Shown here piece after piece: positions 55,888 through 64,000 of a DNA stretch of 64,000 nt; position 1 is the first letter of the stretch; every line of letters starts with the position of its first letter. This DNA comes from Ruegeria sp. 6PALISEP08. Its GTDB lineage: Bacteria > Pseudomonadota > Alphaproteobacteria > Rhodobacterales > Rhodobacteraceae. The stretch is from the NCBI RefSeq assembly GCF_001238295.1, contig NZ_LGXZ01000002.1, positions 1 through 64,000 of the forward strand, written 5' to 3'. The notes under the pieces are model-generated. The model saw only the letters and a program-made list of their open reading frames with translations. It ran no database searches and was not told the origin of the DNA. The position numbers and the translations under genes were made by a program.

Positions 55888-56178
55888 TTAATGCCCCTCA
55901 CCCCGCACCAGCACATCCAGCATGCCCGAGATATCTTCGATCTCTTCCGCAATCACATGAGTCACCGAATGCGCCCGCTGCATCCGGCCCGTCACCTTCA
56001 GCAACCGCCCTGAAATCACCGCGCGGCGGAATTGCTCGTAAATTTTGCGCCACACCACCACATTCACGATCCCGGTCTCATCCTCGAGCGTCAGAAAGAT
56101 CACCCCCTTGGCCGTCCCCGGCCTCTGCCGCAGGATAACCAGCCCGGCCACGGCCACGCGCGCGCCTTCGGGCGGTGC
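55888..56178 (-). pseudogene. dnaE2: C-terminal remnant of error-prone DNA polymerase DnaE2
   Basis: The minus strand encodes RVAVAGLVILRQRPGTAKGV, then IFLTLEDETGIVNVVVWRKI and VTGRMQRAHSVTHVIAEE. This is the OB-fold end of the alpha-subunit-like polymerase DnaE2, with its signature RQRPGTAKGVIF-TLEDETG. Upstream of this the frame turns into unrelated sequence without the polymerase, PHP or HhH domains. So only about 95 residues of a 1000-residue protein remain. The intact imuA-imuB-dnaE2 SOS cassette, if any, must be elsewhere. Confidence 0.8.
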
Positions 56179-56323
56179 AGTCAACTGGTTTGACGGCAAA
56201 CAAGATGGCGGACGTGGCCAGTTCTGGTTGGAAACCACAGGATGAAAAGAGGTAACAAGCATGAGAACAAAAATAGAACAAACGCCAAGAAAGTCCAGAC
56301 ACGGCCTCAGGAGTCGCAAATGA

Positions 56324-56712
<389 letters not shown>

Positions 56713-56713
<1 letters not shown>

Positions 56714-57474
56714 TGATCTCCAAAGCGCCGCGCCTGTCCGCCCGCCTGTGGCGAACCCGGGCACGCGGCGCACTGACAGCTCTGTGCCTTTGGGCATCGG
56801 CCTTTGGCACAGCAACAGCTGCCGATCAAATTAAAGCGGCCAAATTTACAGAACCAACCACACGCTATGCGCATGGGGTCTTGGGCGACAATGTTGAATA
56901 TGGTGCATTGGAACTCCGTGTTCAAAATACCGATTCAAACCTAAAGACCGTAACCATTCGCCTATCCGAAGATCGCGTTTTTGAAGATCTCGCACCACGG
57001 CTTTTGGACATTGGTGCGGACGGCACGCCCGAGGCGATTGTCGTCGAATCTCAGGACCAACTTGGCGCACAGCTCTCCATCTACGACGCAAGCGGCAAGA
57101 AAGTCGCCGCCACGCCCCATATCGGTACCCGTTTCCGCTGGCTCGCCCCAATCGGCGCCGCCGATCTGGATGGCGATGGCCATGTCGAAATCGCTTACAT
57201 CGACCGTCCGCACCTCGCCAAAACACTGCGCATCTGGCGCTTCAAAGACGGCGGCCTGACCGAAATCGCTGCTCTGCCCGGTTTGACCAATCACAAGATC
57301 GGTGAGGACTTCATTTCCGGCGGGCTACGCATATGCGACGACCATCCCGAACTGATCGTCGCCAGCGCGGACTGGGCACGGATCATTAGTGTTTCCTATA
57401 AGGATGGCTGGCACGTGACCGACCTTGGCCCGCTCAAACGTCGGGATAACCTCTCATCAGCCCTGAATTGCTGA
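56713..57474 (+). CDS. Exported FG-GAP/VCBS repeat protein
   Basis: A 253-residue protein with a signal peptide (RGALTALCLWASAFGTATAA). It has VCBS/FG-GAP beta-propeller type repeats with the calcium-binding loops DIGADGTPEAIV and DLDGDGHVEIAY. Repeat count is small, so it may form only part of a propeller. It begins within the stop of the ferredoxin gene and so is translationally coupled to it, a link without an obvious reason. Periplasmic location is expected. Function unknown. Confidence 0.7.
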
Positions 57475-57890
57475 TCCGCTCTTCATCTGGCCCAAAATAT
57501 CCTGGGGGTGAGGCCGCAAGGCCGAGGGGGCAGCGCCCTTTGCCCGTTCGAAAGTAGCACTTTTAAATGTGGTCAAGAAGTGATCAATGCTGATTGCGGT
57601 CTTTCTGAAACATTGCCTCAAGCGCGAACGTCAAAACCTGACCCAAAGCTGTGGTTCTCAATCGATTAGCGATGCGGCGCATGCACCCTGCATCGCCGCC
57701 AATCCAAAAATGTTAAGGTTAGCATCTCCACCACAGTGGCATGTCGCTCAAGTTTGTAATAAGTGGAATTTCTACGTCGCCGACGGAGCACAAAGCGACC
57801 AAATCCGGGTAATCCCTTGACGTGACGCGGGGGCACTTCGTAAAACATTTAAGTTACCGCGCGCCATCTTTTTCGTCATCAGGTGTAAAA
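57475..57890. other. Intergenic region with GC-rich repeat-like segment
   Basis: No gene is seen. At 57489-57541 there is a segment CCAAAATATCCTGGGGGTGA, GGCCGCAAGGCCGAGGGGG, CAGCGCCC, resembling a mobile-looking intergenic sequence common between Rhodobacterales genes. The rest, AT-richer, precedes the LacI regulator gene. No promoter could be set. Confidence 0.4.
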
Positions 57891-58922
57891 ATGAGATACT
57901 CGAAAATTCGCAATATGGAAGAATTTGCTGCAGTAAGCGGCATCTCGCGGCCTACTGTGTCGAAGTATTTCAATGATCCCGGCAGTGTGCGCGCTTCTAC
58001 ACGTGCAAGGATCGAGGCCTCGTTGAAGAAGTACGATTACCAGCCTAACGTCTTTGCAATGAATCAAAACCGGCGCACGACAAAGAACATCGGCATTGTG
58101 GTCCCGAACCTTGCAGACCCATTTTTCTCCGAGATCGCCAGGCGGGTCGAACTTGCGTGTATAGACGCTGGCTACAGCCCAATTTTGGCAAGTTCTCATG
58201 GTAGCCCCGAGATGGAACGAGAAAACTTGCTGTCTTTGCGGTCCTTGAAGCCAGCTGGTGTGTTGCTTGCCCCCTTTGGCCGGATGTCCGACGAGGACGC
58301 GGTTAAAGACATCAGCCATGATTTCCCCTTAGTTCTTTTTGACGCGAATATAGGCGACGTCGGTCAGGCATTTGTTGGGACGGACAATGCGCAAAGTGTG
58401 GATATGATGGTTGAGTATCTGTGTCGCAGTGGCGAGCCGCCCTGCTTTTTTGAAATGAAATCCCCCTCGAATCCAAACGCCAACAAGCGCCGTCAGGCTT
58501 ATCTCGACAGCATGCAAAGGCACGGACGTGAACCGTCTATTTTTCAGGCTGATGGTGAGGGTTGGCATTTCGAGGAAATCGGGAAAACCGAAGGCGGTCG
58601 GCTGCTATCTTCCAAAGCATTCAGCACCAACACTGTGTTATGCAGCAATGACCGTTTGGCAATTGGCATGCTGTCCGCAGCTTACGGCCTTGGGCTACGC
58701 GTGGGTCACACTGAGGGTTGCGACATAAGGGTGGCTGGCCATGACGACCACCCCTTCTCCAAATTCACCTGTCCTCCGTTGACCACAATCGCGCAGGACT
58801 ATGAAGCCATCGCGAATCGTGCATTCAACGATCTTTTCGAGATGCTTGAGCAAGGTGAGCGCCTTTCAGAACGTACGGAAACCACCTTTGAGGGACGATT
58901 AGTCATGAGGGATTCCGCCTAA
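57891..58922 (+). CDS. LacI family transcriptional regulator of the polyol operon
   Basis: A 343-residue repressor with an N-terminal helix-turn-helix at about 7-27 (EEFAAVSGISRPTVSKYFN, the hinge YQPN later) and a periplasmic-binding-protein-like sugar domain. It lies immediately before the smoEFGKS genes in the same direction with a 116-base gap, so it most likely represses them and is released by a sugar alcohol. ATG 57891 follows TCAGGTGTAAAA. A palindrome with a central CG lies downstream (58955-58970). Confidence 0.9.
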   Translation: MRYSKIRNMEEFAAVSGISRPTVSKYFNDPGSVRASTRARIEASLKKYDYQPNVFAMNQNRRTTKNIGIVVPNLADPFFSEIARRVELACIDAGYSPILASSHGSPEMERENLLSLRSLKPAGVLLAPFGRMSDEDAVKDISHDFPLVLFDANIGDVGQAFVGTDNAQSVDMMVEYLCRSGEPPCFFEMKSPSNPNANKRRQAYLDSMQRHGREPSIFQADGEGWHFEEIGKTEGGRLLSSKAFSTNTVLCSNDRLAIGMLSAAYGLGLRVGHTEGCDIRVAGHDDHPFSKFTCPPLTTIAQDYEAIANRAFNDLFEMLEQGERLSERTETTFEGRLVMRDSA

Positions 58923-58954
58923 GCAATTTATTAAAATAAATAAATTACCTAAAT

Positions 58955-58970
58955 ATTTACGCGCGCAAAT
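58955..58970. promoter_or_regulatory. Candidate LacI-type operator before smoE
   Basis: ATTTACGC GCGCAAAT: a 16-base inverted repeat with one mismatch per arm and a central CG, as in LacI-family sites. It lies just upstream of the -35 element of the smoE promoter, a position where a repressor could block polymerase. Confidence 0.5.
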
Positions 58971-58976
58971 TTTTAA

Positions 58977-59006
58977 TTGACTTCGCGTTGCGACACCCGG
59001 TATCGT
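58977..59006 (+). promoter_or_regulatory. Promoter candidate of the smo operon
   Basis: TTGACT at 58977-58982, an 18-base spacer, then TATCGT at 59001-59006, 33 bases before the smoE start. The -35 is strong, the -10 moderate. Confidence 0.5.
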
Positions 59007-59038
59007 CCTGTTTATCACCCAAGGAGGAGGAAATTGGG

Positions 59039-60331
59039 ATGTCCATCAAGAAAGCACTACTCTCTGCCACGGCGGTGTCACTTTTTGCAGTCAGCGGCGC
59101 ACTTGCCGACGGTCACGCCAAAGAACTGACAATCGCGATCGTGAACAACGGTCACATGATCAACATGCAGAAAGTTGCAGAAGCCTACACAGAAGAAACC
59201 GGTGTAAAACTCAATTGGGTTTCTCTCGAAGAAGGCGTTCTGCGTGAGCAAGTCACGTCCGATACCGCAACCGGAGGCGGTCAGTACGATGTCATTAACA
59301 TCGGCATGCAGGAAGCGCCCATCTGGGGTGCAGCTGGTTGGATCGAGGCCCTGGACTTCGGTGCCGATTATGACGCTGACGACATCCTGCCCGCAATTCG
59401 CGCTGGTCTGTCCCACGAGGGCACTATGTATGCGGCACCGTTCTACGGCGAAAGCTCCATGGTTATGTATCGTAAAGACCTGACCGACGCTGCAGGTGTA
59501 ACCATCGCTGACAACGACAGCTGGGACAATATCAAAGCGGCGGCGGCAGCAATGCATGACCCTGACAACGGCATTTACGGTGCGTGTCTGCGCGGCAAGC
59601 CGGGTTGGGGCGACAATATGGCCTTCGTCACCACTATGGTAAATTCTTTCGGTGGTGCCTGGTTCGACGCGGATTTCAAACCGACCATCGATTCAGACGA
59701 ATGGAAAGCAGCAATCAACTTCTACGTTGACCTCTTGGGCAACTATGGCCCTCCTGGATCGGAAGGAAACTCCTTCAACGAAATCCTCGCTCTCTACAAC
59801 GAAGGCAAGTGCGGCATGTGGATCGACGCTACGATCGCAGCTTCCTTCTTGACCGTTGACGGTGTTGAATACGCGCAGTCGCCAAACGCTGGTAACCCAG
59901 TTGGCGCGAACTGGCTGTGGGCGTGGGCAATGGCTGTTCCTGCCGGAACACCTAATGCGGAAGAAGCAAAAGCCTTCATCGAGTGGGCTACTTCCAAAGA
60001 TTATGTGCAGGCCGTTGGGAACCACCCTGAGTTCGGCTGGGCGAAAGTCCCTACTGGTCAGCGTGCATCAACGTACGCTCTGCCCGAATTCCAAGCTGTT
60101 GCAGGTTTCGCGGCAGCTGAGATGGCAGCGATTGAGTCAGCCGCGCCTGAAGCGACAGACCTGAAACCATACGTTGGTGTTCAGTTCGCAGCGATACCTG
60201 AGTTCCCAGAGGTGGGTTCCGCTGTTGCGCAGGAAATCGCGGCTGCTCTGTCTGGCGCCAAATCTGTCGATGACGCTTTGGCGGCTTCACAGGCTGCTGC
60301 TGCATCCATCATGGAAGAAGCAGGCTACTAA
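59039..60331 (+). CDS. smoE: Polyol (sorbitol/mannitol) ABC transporter substrate-binding protein
   Basis: A 430-residue periplasmic binding protein of the sugar type with a signal peptide ending near ALADGHA. It resembles SmoE of Rhodobacter sphaeroides: AKELTIAIVNNGHM, then EEGVLREQV, YDVINIGMQEAPIWG and APFYGESSMVMYRKDL. It binds sorbitol or mannitol and delivers it to the SmoFG-K transporter. ATG 59039 follows the very strong AAGGAGGAGGAAATTGGG. A hairpin follows and probably limits read-through. Confidence 0.93.
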   Translation: MSIKKALLSATAVSLFAVSGALADGHAKELTIAIVNNGHMINMQKVAEAYTEETGVKLNWVSLEEGVLREQVTSDTATGGGQYDVINIGMQEAPIWGAAGWIEALDFGADYDADDILPAIRAGLSHEGTMYAAPFYGESSMVMYRKDLTDAAGVTIADNDSWDNIKAAAAAMHDPDNGIYGACLRGKPGWGDNMAFVTTMVNSFGGAWFDADFKPTIDSDEWKAAINFYVDLLGNYGPPGSEGNSFNEILALYNEGKCGMWIDATIAASFLTVDGVEYAQSPNAGNPVGANWLWAWAMAVPAGTPNAEEAKAFIEWATSKDYVQAVGNHPEFGWAKVPTGQRASTYALPEFQAVAGFAAAEMAAIESAAPEATDLKPYVGVQFAAIPEFPEVGSAVAQEIAAALSGAKSVDDALAASQAAAASIMEEAGY

Positions 60332-60355
60332 GCTACGACTTTGAATAACATGGAT

Positions 60356-60374
60356 GGTCCGGTTCATCCGGGCC
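60356..60374 (+). other. Hairpin after smoE
   Basis: GGTCCGG, loop TTCAT, CCGGGCC (one G-U pair) in the 173-base gap between smoE and smoF. Such hairpins usually stabilise the binding-protein mRNA and raise its level over the permease genes. There is no T-run. Confidence 0.5.
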
Positions 60375-60504
60375 CTCTCCAATACTATTCGCGCTGAGAG
60401 ACCAGCGGTTTACAGAAGTCCTGTTCTCCAGCAACCTGACCACCGATCACTTACGAAATTATTGATATCATTGCGAGCAATTTGCTTCGCGGGGGTCCTT
60501 AGCC

Positions 60505-61443
60505 ATGTCTAATAGAAAACTTCCACGCATGCTTCAATCACCAGCGGTCATCTTACTGCTGATCTGGATGCTAGTGCCGTTGTCGATGACGCTCTACTTC
60601 TCGTTTATCCGCTACGTCTTGAACAACCTGCGTCGACCTGAGTGGACAACTCCATCTATAAGCAACTGGCGCGGTTTAGGTAACTACGAGTTTGTTTTGA
60701 AGTCCAAGGACTTCCTGTTCGCAATCCAGAATAGCCTTCTCATTGTATGCAGCATTCTCTTCCTGACCGTTGTTCTGGGAGTATTGATTGCCGTGTTGAT
60801 CAACAAGTCCTTCCCAGGCCAGGGAATCGTTCGCGTGTTGCTGATTTCGCCCTTCTTTGTGATGCCCGCCGTGAACGCGGTGTTGTGGATCAACATGATC
60901 CTTGACCCTGTTCTGGGCCTGCAGGGCATCGCGGTCGCAGGAATAAACGAGACGGTTGCCGGGCTTCGAAACACACCGTTGATCGGAGGATTCTTCTCCT
61001 TATGGCCGGAGTTTAATCCAATTTCTTTCCGCGCCACACAGACATCCGCCTACGCTGTGATCATGATGGTCACGTGGCAATGGACTCCATTTGCGGTTCT
61101 AATCTTTATGACGTCGTTACAGTCAGAGGATCAGCAGCAAAAAGAGGCGGCAATTCTGGATGGGGCCAGCGCGTGGTCGCAGTTCCGCTTTCTGACTCTG
61201 CCTCACCTTGGTCGGCCTATCGCGATCGTAGTGATGATCCAAGCGATCTTCCATCTCTCACTCTATGCCGAGATTGAGATTGTCAGCCGGGGCAACGGCA
61301 ACAAAAACCTGCCTTACTTGATCGGCGAATTCGCCAACAACAACATCGGCGCGGCCTCTGCTACGGGGATATTCGCCGTAATCCTTGCCAACATCGTTGC
61401 GATCTTCTTGCTGCGGATGGTCGGCAAGACATTGATGGAGTAA
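60505..61443 (+). CDS. smoF: Polyol ABC transporter permease SmoF
   Basis: A 312-residue permease of the MalF/UgpA type with six helices and the EAA-like loop in EAAILDGASAWSQFRFLTLPHL, which docks the ATPase. The N-terminus IWMLVPLSMTLYFSFIRYVL matches sugar permeases. ATG 60505 starts 173 bases after smoE; GGGGGTCCTTAGCC precedes it. Second gene of the operon, seven bases from smoG. Confidence 0.93.
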   Translation: MSNRKLPRMLQSPAVILLLIWMLVPLSMTLYFSFIRYVLNNLRRPEWTTPSISNWRGLGNYEFVLKSKDFLFAIQNSLLIVCSILFLTVVLGVLIAVLINKSFPGQGIVRVLLISPFFVMPAVNAVLWINMILDPVLGLQGIAVAGINETVAGLRNTPLIGGFFSLWPEFNPISFRATQTSAYAVIMMVTWQWTPFAVLIFMTSLQSEDQQQKEAAILDGASAWSQFRFLTLPHLGRPIAIVVMIQAIFHLSLYAEIEIVSRGNGNKNLPYLIGEFANNNIGAASATGIFAVILANIVAIFLLRMVGKTLME

Positions 61444-61450
61444 CAGACCT

Positions 61451-62284
61451 ATGGCCATTGTTGCACAATCCTCGAAATACGGAGATATCGGCCGCGCTAT
61501 ATTGGCTTGGGCAGTGGGACTTCTGTTCTTCTTTCCAATCTTCTGGCTGGTTCTGACGAGCTTCAAGACGGACGCTGATGCGGTGAAACCTGAGTTCCTA
61601 TTCTTCTTCACACCTACGTTGGAGAATTACCTAAACATGACCGAAAACTACGACTACTGGCGCTTCGCGACCAATTCGGTCATCACTTCTGTCTTCGCCA
61701 CGGTTTTCGCACTCGCAGTGGGTATTCCATGCGCCTACGCCATGGCATTCAAGCCGACACGCGCGACCAAGGACGTATTGATGTGGATGCTCTCCACGAA
61801 AATGCTGCCTGCAGCGGCGGTGTTGTACCCGATGACCTTTCTGACAAAGAGTCTTGGTCTGTTTGACACCCATTTTATGGTCATTGTGGTGTTGATGTTG
61901 ATCAACCTGCCCATCGTGATTTGGATGCTTTTCACCTACTTTAAGGAGATCCCGAAAGAGATTATCGAAGCGGGGCAGATGGATGGCGTGAATACCTGGG
62001 GAGAGATCCGAGAAATCCTCATTCCGCTGGCCTGGGGCGGCATCGCCTCAACCGCGCTATTGTGCTTTATCTTCTGTTGGAACGAGGCCTATTGGACCGT
62101 CCGGCTCACAACTACCGAGGCGGCAACACTCTCCAAGCTCATCGAAGGTAACCGTGCGCCGGAAGGTCTGTTCTTTGGGCGTCTCTCCGCTGTCTCTGCT
62201 GCTGCAGTCGGCCCCATCATTGTGTTGGGCTGGTTCTGTCAAAAACAATTGGTCCAAGGTCTCACCTTTGGCGCCGTGAAATAG
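61451..62284 (+). CDS. smoG: Polyol ABC transporter permease SmoG
   Basis: A 277-residue permease of the MalG/UgpE type, six helices, with the loop EIIEAGQMDGVNTWGEIREI (EAA motif, G at the conserved position). FWLVLTSFKTDADAV and the conserved C-terminus LVQGLTFGAVK are typical. It forms the membrane channel together with SmoF. It is nine bases before smoK, so one transcript is certain. Confidence 0.94.
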   Translation: MAIVAQSSKYGDIGRAILAWAVGLLFFFPIFWLVLTSFKTDADAVKPEFLFFFTPTLENYLNMTENYDYWRFATNSVITSVFATVFALAVGIPCAYAMAFKPTRATKDVLMWMLSTKMLPAAAVLYPMTFLTKSLGLFDTHFMVIVVLMLINLPIVIWMLFTYFKEIPKEIIEAGQMDGVNTWGEIREILIPLAWGGIASTALLCFIFCWNEAYWTVRLTTTEAATLSKLIEGNRAPEGLFFGRLSAVSAAAVGPIIVLGWFCQKQLVQGLTFGAVK

Positions 62285-62293
62285 GAAAAGATC

Positions 62294-63298
62294 ATGGGAC
62301 GTATTGTACTTGAAAACGTAACCAAAAGCTTTGGCTCGACAGAAGTCATCCCGCCGTTGAACTTAACTATCGAAGACGGCGAGTTCGCTGTGTTTGTCGG
62401 ACCATCAGGCTGCGGTAAATCCACCCTATTGCGTGTAATCGCGGGTTTAGAGGACGCAACGTCTGGTAAAGTGCTCATCGATGATGAGGACGTGACAGAG
62501 ATCTCCCCTTCCAAACGCGGACTTGCCATGGTGTTCCAGACCTATGCGCTTTATCCGCACATGAGCGTTCGCAAAAATATTGCTTTTCCAATGCGGATGG
62601 CAGGCATGAGCGAGGAGGAGCAAGAAAAACGCATAACAGCGGCGGCAAATTCGTTGAACCTGACCGACTATTTGGACCGTAAACCAGGCCAATTGTCCGG
62701 TGGTCAACGTCAGCGTGTAGCCATTGGCCGTGCCATTGTCCGTGACCCATCTGCGTTCCTTTTCGACGAACCTTTATCGAACCTTGATGCAGCTTTGCGG
62801 GTCGGAATGCGGCTCGAGATCACCGAAATGCATGAACGTATGAAGACTACGATGATCTATGTGACCCACGATCAGGTTGAAGCCATGACGATGGCCAACA
62901 AGATAGTCGTGTTGCAAGCCGGTGTAATCGAACAGGTCGGCTCTCCGCTGGAACTTTACCACCGTCCGCGCAACAAGTTCGTGGCGGGCTTTATCGGCAG
63001 CCCTAAGATGAATCTGATTGAAGGTGCGTTGGCTGAGGAACATGCTGCCCATACCATTGGCATCCGCCCTGAGCATTTAAGCGTCTCGGACAAGGAAGGT
63101 TTGTGGCAGGGGACAGTCGGTGTTGCAGAGCACTTGGGATCTGACACATTCATCCACATACATGGCATTGAAGGTTGTGATCCTATGACCATGCGTGCCG
63201 CAGGTGATGTTTCGTTCAAACACGGTGATCGGGTCTACCTGACACCGGATGCAACGCAAATTCACAAGTTTGATGCGCAAGGTCTTAGGATCGAGTGA
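62294..63298 (+). CDS. smoK: Polyol ABC transporter ATP-binding protein SmoK
   Basis: A 334-residue ATPase of the MalK/UgpC group. Walker A is [16 protein letters not shown] near residue 36, the signature is [19 protein letters not shown], Walker B is [16 protein letters not shown] and the switch histidine is in [13 protein letters not shown]. The C-terminal TOBE domain (GIRPEHL) contacts regulators. It energises SmoEFG and ends at TGATG shared with the next gene. Confidence 0.95.
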   Translation: MGRIVLENVTKSFGSTEVIPPLNLTIEDGEFAVFVGPSGCGKSTLLRVIAGLEDATSGKVLIDDEDVTEISPSKRGLAMVFQTYALYPHMSVRKNIAFPMRMAGMSEEEQEKRITAAANSLNLTDYLDRKPGQLSGGQRQRVAIGRAIVRDPSAFLFDEPLSNLDAALRVGMRLEITEMHERMKTTMIYVTHDQVEAMTMANKIVVLQAGVIEQVGSPLELYHRPRNKFVAGFIGSPKMNLIEGALAEEHAAHTIGIRPEHLSVSDKEGLWQGTVGVAEHLGSDTFIHIHGIEGCDPMTMRAAGDVSFKHGDRVYLTPDATQIHKFDAQGLRIE

Positions 63299-64000
63299 TG
63301 CAACTGGCGCGAAAGACAGCTCTTATTACAGGAGCCGCCCGCGGAATCGGGCGGGCCATTGCAGCCGCTTATATCCGCGAAGGCGCTCAGGTTGCGGTTG
63401 CAGACATTGACGCGCGCAGCATCGCCTTAACGGCCAATGAACTCGGAGAACAGGCTTGGTCTCTGCCCATGGACGTAACCGATCAGGTCAGTATTGATGA
63501 AGGGGTAAATCGCACGATCGATCACTTTGGGCAGATCGATATCCTAATCAATAATGCGGCACTTTTCACGGCGGCACCCCTGGTTGAGATCAATCGCACA
63601 GATTATTCTCGCGTGTTTGATGTGAACGTCTCCGGCACACTCTTCATGACGCAGGCCGTTGCCCGCCACATGATCGCACGCGGTAAAGGCGGAAAAATCA
63701 TAAACATGGCCTCTCAAGCAGGCCGGCGCGGAGAACCCCTTGTCGCCGTTTACTGCGCCACCAAAGCGGCAGTGATCAGCCTGACCCAATCTACCGGGCT
63801 AGACTTGATCAAGCACGGAATCAACGTCAATGCGATCTCCCCCGGTGTTGTGGACGGTGAACACTGGGACGTCGTTGATGCCTTCTTTGCCAAATATGAG
63901 AACAAAGAATTGGGTCAAAAAAAGCGGGAAGTTGGGGCCGCTGTCCCCTTTGGGCGCATGGGCACCCAAGAAGACCTCACAGGTATGGCCGTCTTTCTGG
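63298..64000 (+). CDS. smoS: Sorbitol dehydrogenase SmoS, truncated by the window edge
   Basis: The first 234 codons of a short-chain dehydrogenase/reductase. It starts [20 protein letters not shown] with the glycine-rich NAD loop, then NNAA, the catalytic serine in INMASQAGRRG and YCATK (Tyr-x3-Lys). GINVNAISPGVVDGEHWD is nearly the same as in the L-iditol/sorbitol 2-dehydrogenase SmoS of R. sphaeroides. It oxidises sorbitol to fructose after uptake. It overlaps the smoK stop by one base (TGATG); the C-terminus is beyond base 64000. Confidence 0.93.
   Translation, partial: MQLARKTALITGAARGIGRAIAAAYIREGAQVAVADIDARSIALTANELGEQAWSLPMDVTDQVSIDEGVNRTIDHFGQIDILINNAALFTAAPLVEINRTDYSRVFDVNVSGTLFMTQAVARHMIARGKGGKIINMASQAGRRGEPLVAVYCATKAAVISLTQSTGLDLIKHGINVNAISPGVVDGEHWDVVDAFFAKYENKELGQKKREVGAAVPFGRMGTQEDLTGMAVFL

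Overview
The window looks like a chromosomal segment of a Rhodobacterales alphaproteobacterium, most likely of the Roseobacter group. The basis is high G+C coding sequence, a folB-folP-glmM operon, a metZ gene behind a SAM-II riboswitch, an FNR-type box in front of ctaD, a polyol operon whose gene order and proteins match smoEFGKS of Rhodobacter sphaeroides, and several small families typical of this order. The species cannot be fixed from the sequence alone.

Left part (about 0.4-6.5 kb): a compact arginine deiminase operon with a YfcC-type carrier, an AdiC-like antiporter, arcA, arcB and arcC. Together they import arginine, release ammonia and ornithine, and make ATP from carbamoyl phosphate. 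It is followed by a P2A-type cation ATPase on the minus strand (6.8-9.5 kb). From 9.5 to 11.5 kb lies a gene-poor patch with a membrane-anchored unknown protein, a broken alpha/beta hydrolase end, an IS3-type transposase scrap and a phage terminase small-subunit-like gene. This patch sits against the 3' end of a tRNA-Leu(GAG), as expected for the remains of an integrated element.

Central housekeeping block (11.8-43 kb): FrnE/DsbA-like oxidoreductase, lipB, HIT protein, ctaD, a second thioredoxin-fold isomerase, DUF2244, YqeY, carA, a membrane glycosyltransferase carrying a tandem MshEN-like domain, a GntR/FCD regulator, a pyrimidine nucleotidase-like HAD protein, a UbiH-type hydroxylase, a class V aminotransferase divergent from a GntR/UTRA regulator, two overlapping Lrp regulators divergent from ilvC, a DMT exporter, glmM-folP-folB, a multicopper oxidase, a SleB-type hydrolase, ppdK, glyS, gltS, a small membrane-anchored protein, marC and glyQ.

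Right part (43-64 kb): a secreted protein with SPOR, peptidoglycan-binding and catalytically dead trypsin-like domains; a ThDP enzyme resembling acetolactate synthase or AruI; trkH; a short phasin-like protein with a long Lys/Ala/Pro tail behind a TGC-rich palindrome; folE2; metZ with its riboswitch and terminator; an alpha/beta hydrolase pseudogene; a GST; a two-domain VOC protein with a membrane tail; a remnant of the error-prone polymerase dnaE2; a 2Fe-2S ferredoxin; and a LacI regulator followed by the polyol operon smoEFGKS, whose last gene runs off the right edge.

No CRISPR array, rRNA gene or complete insertion sequence was seen. The most unusual items are the dead-protease envelope protein, the FolB fusion, the MshEN-glycosyltransferase, the RBS-hiding hairpin of the multicopper oxidase, and the phasin-like DNA-binding-tail protein. 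Functions are read from motifs and remembered family features; no database search was run.
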